A DNA stretch of 7,792 bases from Chryseobacterium gleum (GCA_943326825.2 CALPUT020000106.1:1-7792); one strand, 5' to 3'. Shown: positions 1-6,650, counted from the stretch's first letter. Numbers and translations: made by a program. The notes: generated by a model from the letters alone, not told the origin.

Positions 1-540
1 AGAAGAATTGAAGCGATTACAGGAGAAACAGCTGAAAACTATTACAAAGAAAAAGCTACGAAATTAGATTCGATTGCAGAAACATTGAAAAATCCAAAAG
101 ATTTACAAAAAGCAATTGAAGATTTGATTTCTAAAAACAATACATTAACAAAACAACTTGAGCAATTCCAAAAAGACAGAGCTAAATTGGTTAAATCTGA
201 ATTAAAAGGAAAAATCAATTCAATTGGCGATGTGAATTTCTTAGGAGAAATCGTTGAATTAGACGGTGCATCTATTAAAGACATCCTATTCCAATTAAAA
301 GGAGAAGTTTCAAATTTCTTTGGTGTATTAGGAGGTAAAGAAGAAGATAAATGTACCCTAAGCATCATTGCTTCTGATGAAATCATTTCTTCTAAAAATA
401 TAGATGCTGGAAAAATCATTCGTGAAGTTTCTAAACACATCCAAGGTGGTGGTGGTGGACAAGCTTTCTTCGCTACTGCAGGAGGAAAGAACTCACAAGG
501 ATTAGATGCTGCTATTGGCGATGTAAAAGCGAAGATTTAA
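1..540 (+). CDS. alaS: Alanyl-tRNA synthetase, C-terminal part (5' end outside window)
   Basis: The reading frame is open from base 1 and ends in TAA at 538-540, giving the last 179 residues of a protein that is usually about 870 residues long. AlaS charges tRNA-Ala with alanine in the cytosol and hydrolyses mischarged Ser- or Gly-tRNA. The fragment opens with RRIEAITGE, the conserved stretch at the end of the editing domain. A Lys/Glu/Leu-rich helical coiled-coil segment follows (about residues 33-70). The rest is the C-terminal DHHA1 (C-Ala) domain, which contacts the tRNA elbow. Its glycine-rich hallmark GGGGGQAFFATAGGKN is at residues 149-164 and is intact. A shorter version of this frame starting at 85 would rest on a TTG inside the gene and is not a real start. 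A glycosyltransferase begins three bases after the stop, so the two are probably co-transcribed. Identification is secure. Confidence 0.97.
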   Translation, partial: RRIEAITGETAENYYKEKATKLDSIAETLKNPKDLQKAIEDLISKNNTLTKQLEQFQKDRAKLVKSELKGKINSIGDVNFLGEIVELDGASIKDILFQLKGEVSNFFGVLGGKEEDKCTLSIIASDEIISSKNIDAGKIIREVSKHIQGGGGGQAFFATAGGKNSQGLDAAIGDVKAKI

Positions 541-543
541 TTC

Positions 544-1815
544 ATGAAGCATGTTTTATTAATTAATTATTATTGGCCTCCCTGTGGTGGCTCTGGTGTT
601 CATCGATGGTTACGATTTTCTAAATATTTTAAGGAAAACAATTGTCATTTAACGGTTTACACTCCAGAAAATGCAGCTTGGACGACCATTGATGAAGAAT
701 TAGTAAAACAAATACCAAATGATGTTACGGTTATTCGAAATAAGATATTCGAACCTCAAAAATATTTAAGTAAGAATCTAAACCCTTCTGGTCATGCAGG
801 TTTAGCTCGAAAAAATAAATCTTTTTTAGAAAGTTTAATCATTTGGATTAGAGGAAATTTATTCATTCCAGATGCACGTGTGTTTTGGATTAAACCTAGC
901 GTTCGATTTCTGAAAAAATACTTAAAGGAACATCCTGAAATTACAACAATCATTTCAACAGGTCCACCGCAATCGATGCATGTCATCGGTCTAAAGTTAA
1001 AAAAGCAATTTCCAAAATTGAAGTGGATTGCAGATTTTAGAGATCCTTGGACTCAAATTGATTTCTATCAAGAGTTGTTACCAGGAAAATGGGCTGATGC
1101 TAGACATAAAAAATTGGAAAACCATGTTCTAACGAATGCCGATGAAGTAGTAACAATTAGTGACGCTTGTGCTGACGGTTTACAAGAATTGGTCAATCGA
1201 AAAATCCATGTTATAACAAATGGATATGATTTTCCTGAATTCGATCAAAATAACATAGAATTAGATAGCGAATTTTCAATTGCCCATTTAGGTTCTATGC
1301 CCTACTCTAGAAATCCGAGAGTATTGTGGGAGGCTTTAAATGAGATAACCAAATCTAATGAAGAATTTGCCTCGTTTTTAAAGATTAAACTGGTAGGATC
1401 AATTGATGTAAAAATTGTTGATGAAATAAAATCTTTTGGACTAGAAAAGTATGTAGAATTCATAACCAGTGTTCCACATAATGAAAGTATTGAAATTCAA
1501 CGAAAATCTCAACTCCTTTTGTTAATAGGAAATAATAGTGGAAATGTAAAAGGAATATTAACAGGTAAGGTCTTCGAATATCTAGGAGCAAAAAGACCTA
1601 TTTTCTGTATTGGTCAGAAAGAAAGTAATTTAGAGGCTGTAATCAACGAAACTCAATCAGGTTTTTTTATTGATTATGATGAAAAAGAAAAATGTATTGA
1701 AACATTGTTAGCAACTTTTGATTCATTTAAAAACAAAACATTAACTATTCAAGCAATTAATACAGAAAAGTATACTTCTAACTTTTTATTTCAAGACTTT
1801 ACAAAATTATTTTAA
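544..1815 (+). CDS. GT4-type glycosyltransferase downstream of alaS
   Basis: This 423-residue cytosolic or membrane-peripheral protein has the two-domain GT-B layout of GT4 retaining glycosyltransferases, which move a sugar from a nucleotide-sugar donor to a glycan or lipid acceptor. The N-terminal acceptor domain starts with a beta strand and glycine loop (VLLINYYWPPCGGSGVHRW, residues 4-22). It also contains STGPPQSMH (138-146) and DFRDPWTQ (164-171), typical of this Bacteroidota GT subgroup. The linker carries ITNGYDF (224-230). The donor-binding domain follows, with IAHLGSMPYSRNP (246-258) and KGILTGKVFEYLGAKRPI (336-353), the counterpart of the nucleotide-sugar-binding E-x7-E region. No signal peptide or clear membrane helix is visible. 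The ATG at 544 lies three bases after the alaS stop, so it probably depends on alaS transcription. The family call is firm; donor and acceptor are unknown. Confidence 0.88.
   Translation: MKHVLLINYYWPPCGGSGVHRWLRFSKYFKENNCHLTVYTPENAAWTTIDEELVKQIPNDVTVIRNKIFEPQKYLSKNLNPSGHAGLARKNKSFLESLIIWIRGNLFIPDARVFWIKPSVRFLKKYLKEHPEITTIISTGPPQSMHVIGLKLKKQFPKLKWIADFRDPWTQIDFYQELLPGKWADARHKKLENHVLTNADEVVTISDACADGLQELVNRKIHVITNGYDFPEFDQNNIELDSEFSIAHLGSMPYSRNPRVLWEALNEITKSNEEFASFLKIKLVGSIDVKIVDEIKSFGLEKYVEFITSVPHNESIEIQRKSQLLLLIGNNSGNVKGILTGKVFEYLGAKRPIFCIGQKESNLEAVINETQSGFFIDYDEKEKCIETLLATFDSFKNKTLTIQAINTEKYTSNFLFQDFTKLF
1812..1815. other. Convergent stop-codon overlap (TTAA)
   Basis: The TAA of the plus-strand glycosyltransferase (1813-1815) and the TAA of the minus-strand glycosyltransferase (complement of 1812-1814) interlock in the self-complementary tetramer TTAA. 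There is no intergenic space here and no GC-rich hairpin with a T-run nearby. Any terminator for either unit must therefore lie inside the opposing coding sequence, or the transcripts run into each other. Confidence 0.9.
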
Positions 1816-2873
1816 ACCCTCGATTCTGCTTTTAGCAAGGTTAGTAATTCTTTCATTCTTCTTTCAAAAGGGAAATTATTTTGAATGATATCTCTGGATT
1901 TCAAACCAAGCTCTTTTTTATTTTCAAGTGATAAAGCTTTGGAGATAATTTCAATCAATTTTACCGCATCTTTTTGTTTCAAGATTAAACCAATTTGATT
2001 AGTAATCATTGGCATAGCCCCTACATTTGAAACAATTGGTATACATTCACATAACATTGCTTCACATAATCCATTCGGAAAACCTTCGTTTAATGAAAGT
2101 TGAAGATAAAATTGTTTACTCGAAATAAATTCGCTCAATTTCTCATTTGGTATCGAATCAACCAAAATAAGATTTTCAGACACCTGATAATTTTGATCCA
2201 ATCCTTTCCCTCCTACGATATAAAATTTACAATTTGGAAAATGAGGTGCTACTTCCAAAATTAAATCAATTCCTTTTAACTGAACTCCAAATCGAGAAAA
2301 CAAATTAGCTCCTACCGTTACAAATGAATTTTCTTCTTTCGAATCAACCGAATTATACCATAACTCAGAATCATATCCATTGAAAATTGTTTGAAAGTTG
2401 GTTTTACAATTAGGGTAATGAAATTGAACTCCTTGTTTCGAAAAATCATTGGGCTGATAAGTATAATCACATAAAATCAAGCTTTCATCTACAGGAACAA
2501 GTTTGTCAGCATATTTATAGCTTAATTTTAGAAAAGGTCGCATCAAAGAATTGTTAAAACCTCCATAATTAATCGAAGGAAAAGAAACACAATCTGTTCC
2601 ACCCAATACTATAATGCTTTTTTTTCCTAATAACCGAGCAAATAAAACTGGGATCAAAGAATGATAACCTCCAAATTGAATAATGAAAAATTCTACCTGT
2701 TTACTATTCGAAAGAATGAAAAAAATTTGCTTCAAAAATTCTTTAAACAATAAAATTTTACTCGTTAGCTTGAAATAATTGACTTTAACATCATATTCAC
2801 TTTGTAATATTTCAATGTCTTTCTTAACAAAAGAAGAAAGACCAGGATGAAAATACAAAAGCTTATTTCTCAT
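1812..2873 (-). CDS. GT4-family glycosyltransferase
   Basis: This 353-residue GT-B glycosyltransferase is predicted to add one sugar during surface-glycan assembly at the cytoplasmic face of the membrane. The C-terminal half shows the GT4 hallmarks: VTVGANLFSRFGVQLKGID (185-203), the start of the donor domain with its KG-I-D element; FYIVGGKG (217-224); and EGFPNGLCEAMLCECIPIVS (263-282), which holds the E-x7-E pair Glu263/Glu271 that binds the donor sugar nucleotide. The linker motif IFNGYDSELW is at 163-172. The N-terminal acceptor domain has a short hydrophobic patch (IIQFGGYHSLIPVLFARLLG, 64-83) but no convincing transmembrane helix. The ATG overlaps the stop of the methyltransferase gene by four bases (ATGA, 2870-2873), so translation is probably coupled. 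The 3' end interlocks with the plus-strand glycosyltransferase. A coding A8 tract lies at 2618-2625. Linkage and sugar are not predictable. Confidence 0.9.
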   Translation of the reverse strand: MRNKLLYFHPGLSSFVKKDIEILQSEYDVKVNYFKLTSKILLFKEFLKQIFFILSNSKQVEFFIIQFGGYHSLIPVLFARLLGKKSIIVLGGTDCVSFPSINYGGFNNSLMRPFLKLSYKYADKLVPVDESLILCDYTYQPNDFSKQGVQFHYPNCKTNFQTIFNGYDSELWYNSVDSKEENSFVTVGANLFSRFGVQLKGIDLILEVAPHFPNCKFYIVGGKGLDQNYQVSENLILVDSIPNEKLSEFISSKQFYLQLSLNEGFPNGLCEAMLCECIPIVSNVGAMPMITNQIGLILKQKDAVKLIEIISKALSLENKKELGLKSRDIIQNNFPFERRMKELLTLLKAESRV

Positions 2874-3586
2874 CGAATAAAAGTTAAAAGCTTGTATTTA
2901 AAGTTGAAAATAAAATTAATTAACTTACTTTTAATAGACTTTGATTTTACTTCATTATCACGAACTAATATTACTTTAAAGTAATTATTTTCTTTTGTAT
3001 GAATCGCATAAGGTTCTATCGAATACAATTGAAAACCATTTGGATAGGTATTATTCAATAAATCCTGCATAGATAACGATTGATCAATAATTTGGAGTAA
3101 ATGTGGTTCGTTTATTCTTATCCAATTTAAGAAATCTGGATGAGGAATATTGATTAATACTTTTGTTCCTTTATGACAAACATTAGCCACTTTTTCAAAT
3201 AAATTCTTGTGTTGTTCAACAGGAATATGTTCTAATACGTCAGGAAAAACAATAAAATCGAATTTCTCATTATGCGTAAAATCAGACATATCAGTACAAA
3301 CAAAAGAAACATTTTTGCTTCCATAATTTTTGTTAGCAATATTGATGCTTTCATCCGAAATATCACAACCAACAAAAACACCTTGATCTTTCACTTTTTT
3401 AATGATCAAACTACTTACAGTACCAATTCCACAACCAATCTCTAATACTTTAGATGAAGAATTCAAGCCAAGATCTAATAAATTATTGTAAATGATTCTA
3501 TGTCTCACAGAAACTCCAAGATTTTTTTGCTGAACCGAATAATCATTGTAAAATTCTGAAACTTCTGAAGATGTATGTGTTTTCAT
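2870..3586 (-). CDS. Class I SAM-dependent methyltransferase
   Basis: This 238-residue Rossmann-fold methyltransferase (Methyltransf_11/23/25-like) is predicted to transfer a methyl group from S-adenosylmethionine, here probably to a sugar or other glycan group. Motif I, the SAM-binding glycine loop, is VLEIGCGIGTVS (47-58). The acidic end of strand 2 is FVGCDIS (71-77), and the post-strand-4 motif is FPDVLEHIP (114-122). IPHPDFLNW (147-155) resembles the corresponding region of sugar methyltransferases. The last 27 residues are basic and hydrophobic (KSKSIKSKLINFIFNFKYK and onward) and might touch the membrane. The ATG at 3584-3586 was chosen because MKTHTSSEVSEFYNDYS is a typical start for this family. 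The longer frame back to 3664 would need a TTG start, adds 26 residues unlike the family, and covers a candidate promoter. The gene leads a two-gene unit with the GT4 gene (ATGA overlap). Confidence 0.87.
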   Translation of the reverse strand: MKTHTSSEVSEFYNDYSVQQKNLGVSVRHRIIYNNLLDLGLNSSSKVLEIGCGIGTVSSLIIKKVKDQGVFVGCDISDESINIANKNYGSKNVSFVCTDMSDFTHNEKFDFIVFPDVLEHIPVEQHKNLFEKVANVCHKGTKVLINIPHPDFLNWIRINEPHLLQIIDQSLSMQDLLNNTYPNGFQLYSIEPYAIHTKENNYFKVILVRDNEVKSKSIKSKLINFIFNFKYKLLTFIR

Positions 3587-3624
3587 AAATATATGATCGT
3601 TACTTTTGTTTAATATAGATGACA

Positions 3625-3632
3625 CAAAAATA
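3625..3632 (-). promoter_or_regulatory. Candidate Bacteroidota -7 promoter box
   Basis: On the minus strand this reads TATTTTTG, matching the TAnnTTTG -7 consensus of Bacteroidota primary-sigma promoters. It lies about 39 bases upstream of the chosen methyltransferase ATG, leaving a leader of about 30 bases. A TTG element at the usual spacing is not seen; the nearest upstream TTG is 29 bases away, which is too far. The match could be chance in such AT-rich DNA, but it sits in the only sizeable gap of the cluster. Confidence 0.45.
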
Positions 3633-3653
3633 ACAAAATTTAAAAATAAAGGT

Positions 3654-3665
3654 ATTGAATTCAAT
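3654..3665. repeat. 12-base perfect palindrome
   Basis: ATTGAATTCAAT is perfectly self-complementary. Its centre is about 41 bases upstream of the transcription start implied by the candidate -7 box at 3625-3632, a spacing at which activators often bind. A regulatory role is inference only, because short AT-rich palindromes also arise by chance. Confidence 0.3.
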
Positions 3666-3914
3666 TAGGTTATATCAATAAAGGTTATTTTTCTAATATT
3701 TAATCCCGAACAAATTGAATGATCTGATAGATATTAAAGCTATATCGCAATCCATCAAGATTTCGTGATAAAAACTTCATCAAGAAAAAGAAAACAGTTA
3801 ATTCTGTGTAATTACGTTTAAATAATTAATCAATTAAATAGATGTGATAAATTTCAAATCAATTCTCACAAATTACCAAACAGACATCTGCTCAAAAATT
3901 TTTTTATCGATATT

Positions 3915-4652
3915 TTATGAATTAGAATTTAAATATTCTGGATCAAATGCAATAACATCTTCTGGTGTACCTAAAACATGAATTTTGGAAGTTGGGATTA
4001 TAGAAGTATATACTTTGTTACCATGATCGATTAAATATTTATACATAGGTGCGATGTAACTTTCTTTATAATCCCTAATAATATCCTGTTTATTTTTATC
4101 TAAAATCGATTTAAATTTGGACCAATTATTAAAATAGTACAAGCCGATTGTTCCTAAATTTGATATCCTAACTTTCTCTGAAACAGCTTTCACCTCCAAA
4201 CTATCTTCTGATTTCAATTGAACAAAACTCCACTTATCACCCACTGCATCAAATGCTGGTAGATAACCCGCTGCGTCTAAAGGTATATCATTTTTTTTCA
4301 GTTGATCTTCTTCGATATAGGTATCAATATTATAAATGAGAACAGCATCATTTTCTTGAATAAATTTATCAGCAAATAATGTGGTAGCAGCCTGACCATC
4401 AGTCAACTCATCTAAAGCAATGATTTCAAAATGATGAATTCCAAGTTGTTCACATTCCAATTTGATAAATGTTTCATTATAAGCACCTTTTCTACAGATA
4501 AAAATGAAAGTCTCATCGAAAAAGTCAATTAACGACCTCATCGACCAATAAAATAAACTATGACTATTAGCTATTATTTCATGTTTGGGTTTCTGAATAC
4601 CAATTTTGGTAAAACGACTCCCCATACCAGCCATCGTAATAATTACTTTCAT
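3915..4652 (-). CDS. Capsule-type sugar-phosphate nucleotidyltransferase
   Basis: This 245-residue single-domain enzyme has the GT-A-like NTP-transferase fold and is expected to join a phosphorylated sugar, polyol or alcohol to a nucleotide, releasing pyrophosphate. The N-terminal nucleotide-binding signature is MAGMGSRF (7-14), followed by KPKHEI (21-26) in place of the usual KPL. TDGQAATTL (84-92) corresponds to the base-recognition loop. YNID (107-110) supplies the metal-binding aspartate, Asp110. VRISNLGTIGLYYF (161-174) and YIAPMYKYLIDHG (199-211) are typical of glucose-1-phosphate nucleotidyltransferase relatives, and GTPEDV (228-233) closes the domain. The PKHE variant with an FxWSM-like helix (34-38) matches NTases that I recall from capsule loci beside EcbF/BcbF-type phosphatases. 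It starts seven bases after the HAD gene and is last in its operon. Catalytic residues look intact; the substrate is unknown. Confidence 0.85.
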   Translation of the reverse strand: MKVIITMAGMGSRFTKIGIQKPKHEIIANSHSLFYWSMRSLIDFFDETFIFICRKGAYNETFIKLECEQLGIHHFEIIALDELTDGQAATTLFADKFIQENDAVLIYNIDTYIEEDQLKKNDIPLDAAGYLPAFDAVGDKWSFVQLKSEDSLEVKAVSEKVRISNLGTIGLYYFNNWSKFKSILDKNKQDIIRDYKESYIAPMYKYLIDHGNKVYTSIIPTSKIHVLGTPEDVIAFDPEYLNSNS

Positions 4653-4659
4653 AGTATTA

Positions 4660-5043
4660 TTATTTTGAAATGAGATTTAAAATTTCATCATAACTTAAGT
4701 TGGCAAATTCATCTGGTCTTATTGCTTTATCATCTACGTAGAAACCACCTTTTCCACACCAAGGTTTACCAAATAAAAGTTCATCGTAAGGAACTTGATA
4801 CTGTTCTAACCATTCAATCAAAACTTTTGCAGTATTAGCATTAATTTTGCCTAAATTCCCTTTATAAGTTCTCATTTGTCGAGAGGTAAAAAGTATGATG
4901 TAAAATCCATTCTTATGATATTCTACCAATTGTTTTAGTACATCATATTTAGGTAGTACTTCTGAATAAGACTGTTCACTTGATTTTATTTCACATAATG
5001 AACCATCAATGTCCATAACAATAACTTTTTCTTCTTGAATCAT
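4660..5043 (-). CDS. EcbF/BcbF-type capsule biosynthesis HAD phosphatase
   Basis: This 127-residue cap-less HAD-superfamily protein is expected to hydrolyse a small phosphorylated metabolite in the cytosol. Motif I is MDIDGS (10-15), with nucleophile Asp11 and acid/base Asp13; Ser15 replaces the common Thr or Val. Motif II is LFTSRQMRTYKGNLGKIN (51-68), with Thr53. Motif III Lys is in FGKPWCGKGGFYVDD (91-105), which ends in the Mg-binding pair Asp104/Asp105, followed by KAIRPDEF. The MRTYxGNxGKIN and GKPWCGxxGFYVDD blocks are distinctive of the capsule phosphatases named EcbF and BcbF in Actinobacillus and Pasteurella, and the length fits. Its start overlaps the stop of the kinase fusion (ATGA, 5040-5043). 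Lying between a kinase and a nucleotidyltransferase, it probably acts in the same activation pathway. The family is well supported; the substrate is not known. Confidence 0.88.
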   Translation of the reverse strand: MIQEEKVIVMDIDGSLCEIKSSEQSYSEVLPKYDVLKQLVEYHKNGFYIILFTSRQMRTYKGNLGKINANTAKVLIEWLEQYQVPYDELLFGKPWCGKGGFYVDDKAIRPDEFANLSYDEILNLISK

Positions 5044-6650
5044 GAATTAATAAAATAAGGATGAAATAATTCTACCGCTTTACATAACATCATCAATTGA
5101 CGCTTTGGTTTATCTTTATGTAACGGCAACATACTGAAAAACAATAAAGCTTGAATAATTTTAACTTTGTCTAAATCTTTTGCTTCAACACACGTTGAAT
5201 AAAAATAGTCACAAATTGGAGCGTAAAGTTCGCTTTCATGAAGGTTATATAAGAGTTGACTTCCATTTGAAGACACGAATAAATCGAATTTATCACTTAC
5301 AATAACATCGTATTTCCCATCAAAACTATGTGCTAATTTTGCCCATTCATATAAATTATCTCCGAAAATAGATGAAGAACCAAACTCACCTCTTGGATCT
5401 ACAAGTTTGAGTTGATTTAATTTAATATCAAACAATATATTTGCGAGGAAAAAATCTCCATGAATAATATTAAAAGGTCTTGGTTCTAGTAGTTGATATT
5501 GATTCAATACCCTTTCGAAAGATTTAATATACGTATCGATGGCTGGGTAGTTAATCCCATTTATAGTAATTTCATTCTGAAAATCGATCAGCTCTTGTTT
5601 TTCAAAATCTTTAAGACGAGCTAAGGTTTTTTCGATATAAATACTCTTTAGAGCTGAAAAAGTAGCTAAATCTGAACTTTTTACTGCTACAAACTCACTA
5701 TTTAATGCTTTAAGTTGCTGAATAATTTTTTTCCAAACATCCAGTTGATGATTCCCATATATATACAATTCATGTAAGGTAAGATAATTTAAATACTCCA
5801 TTTGAATAGAGGGAGCATTTTTATCTAACGAAACAGAATATATTTTTGGAATATATTTTTTTAGAGATTCAGGCAAATGAAGGAACCAAGAACATTCATT
5901 AATGAACTTATCTGTATTCTTACTTGTTTTGGTTAATACTCTATTTAAAGTGTCAATTTTTATCTCATTAAATTCTCTAGATTCAACATTGAATTTATGC
6001 TCAAAGTACATATCTGAATGTCCAAAATCAATCCATTCTTTATGATATACTGCTTCAAATCCAAATTGATTGAAATAATCTTCCAAGTATTGATAAAAAG
6101 ATCGATTTGGATTTTCATGAATAATTTGAAGCAAATTTTCTGTTGAAACGATATGAAATGCACCTACAACTACCTCATATTCTGTTTTGGCTTCTAAAAT
6201 CTTTTTATCTATAAAATGAATTTGTTCTAGATCAAATGATAAAACTGTCCATCGTGCGCAATCTTTCGCATGAGCGTAAAAAACCACATTTTGTTGCTCT
6301 AAAAAACTTGACATGTAAGGTAAATAGGTATCACCAAAAATAAATGTCGTTTCACTTAAATTTTTCAATTTAGATAAACTGTAGTTAAGTGTATAAGCTA
6401 AATCTTGGACCCTATCTAAAGTAATTAGTTGTATATCATATTGCTTATTTTCAATGTATTGCTGAATCAATTCAACATTACGGTAAGCAACAATGTAAAT
6501 GGTTTTATAGTGATTTTTATTTTCAAAATAAATAAAGTCTAAGGCTGTTTTCCCTTCAAAAGGTACAAGTGCTGAAGGAAGAGCTCCAAAAAACACTTGC
6601 AACTCAGGACTTATTAATTCTGCACTAAATATGACTAAATTACTTCTCAT
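5040..6650 (-). CDS. Nucleotidyltransferase-like / choline-kinase-like fusion protein
   Basis: This 536-residue protein appears to have two domains. Residues 1-220 resemble an NTP-transferase fold (FGDTYL at 105-110, WIDFGHSDMYF at 206-216). The N-terminal signature is degenerate, however: where active enzymes have GxGxR and PK, this one has SAELISPELQVFFGALPSALVPF (9-31) with no Arg or Lys. From about residue 224 (REFNEIKID) a kinase-like fold follows: ECSWFLHLP (252-260), the Brenner-type catalytic loop IIHGDFFLANILFD (395-408) with Asp399 and Asn404, and LVDPRGEFG (416-424), whose Asp418 should bind metal. These are hallmarks of the aminoglycoside phosphotransferase/choline kinase superfamily, so it probably phosphorylates a small hydroxyl compound. 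It is coupled by ATGA overlaps to the WavE gene upstream and the HAD gene downstream. The kinase call is firm, the NTase-like call moderate, the substrate unknown. Confidence 0.82.
   Translation of the reverse strand: MRSNLVIFSAELISPELQVFFGALPSALVPFEGKTALDFIYFENKNHYKTIYIVAYRNVELIQQYIENKQYDIQLITLDRVQDLAYTLNYSLSKLKNLSETTFIFGDTYLPYMSSFLEQQNVVFYAHAKDCARWTVLSFDLEQIHFIDKKILEAKTEYEVVVGAFHIVSTENLLQIIHENPNRSFYQYLEDYFNQFGFEAVYHKEWIDFGHSDMYFEHKFNVESREFNEIKIDTLNRVLTKTSKNTDKFINECSWFLHLPESLKKYIPKIYSVSLDKNAPSIQMEYLNYLTLHELYIYGNHQLDVWKKIIQQLKALNSEFVAVKSSDLATFSALKSIYIEKTLARLKDFEKQELIDFQNEITINGINYPAIDTYIKSFERVLNQYQLLEPRPFNIIHGDFFLANILFDIKLNQLKLVDPRGEFGSSSIFGDNLYEWAKLAHSFDGKYDVIVSDKFDLFVSSNGSQLLYNLHESELYAPICDYFYSTCVEAKDLDKVKIIQALLFFSMLPLHKDKPKRQLMMLCKAVELFHPYFINS

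Larger units (their letters stand above)
3587..3914. other. 328-base non-coding gap between two minus-strand units
   Basis: This is the only long gap in an otherwise gapless cluster. It separates the nucleotidyltransferase stop from the methyltransferase start. It holds the candidate promoter at 3625-3632, a 12-base palindrome at 3654-3665 and a small inverted repeat CAGACATCTG at 3881-3890. Both strands are broken by frequent stops. The longest minus-strand open stretch near its middle is about 42 codons (3700-3828), and its only ATG (3780) would give a 26-residue peptide beginning MKFLSRNLDGLRYSF. It could be a decayed gene end or chance. No tRNA-like structure, IS end or strong intrinsic terminator was recognised. 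Confidence 0.6.

Noticed and set aside
42..440. 132-codon minus-strand open frame inside alaS
   Set aside because: It lies wholly antisense to a certain gene, shows no family resemblance, and is a composition shadow of the AT-rich coding strand.
792..986. 64-codon minus-strand open frame inside the first glycosyltransferase
   Set aside because: It is antisense to conserved GT coding sequence and has no recognisable features.
2618..2625. A8 tract in the GT4 gene, and another at 4291-4298 in the nucleotidyltransferase, as phase-variation switches
   Set aside because: Both encode ordinary Lys codons in intact frames. Runs of 7-8 A/T are frequent in this AT-rich window, and no out-of-frame remnant suggests slippage.
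3700..3780. 26-residue minus-strand peptide in the intergenic gap as a small gene
   Set aside because: No start context, neighbour or family supports it. It is described under the gap as a possible remnant only.
3881..3890. Inverted repeat CAGACATCTG as a terminator for the upstream operon
   Set aside because: The arms are four bases with a two-base centre, too small to form a hairpin, and no T-run follows on the minus strand; the nearby A/T run precedes it.
3587..3914. IS element remnant or tRNA gene in the gap
   Set aside because: No terminal inverted repeats, target duplications, recognisable transposase residues or cloverleaf pattern were found on either strand.
5960..6163. 67-codon minus-strand open frame in another register of the kinase-fusion gene
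   Set aside because: It overlaps the real gene on the same strand, where the main frame carries the WIDFGHSDMYF motif, and it shows no protein-like pattern.
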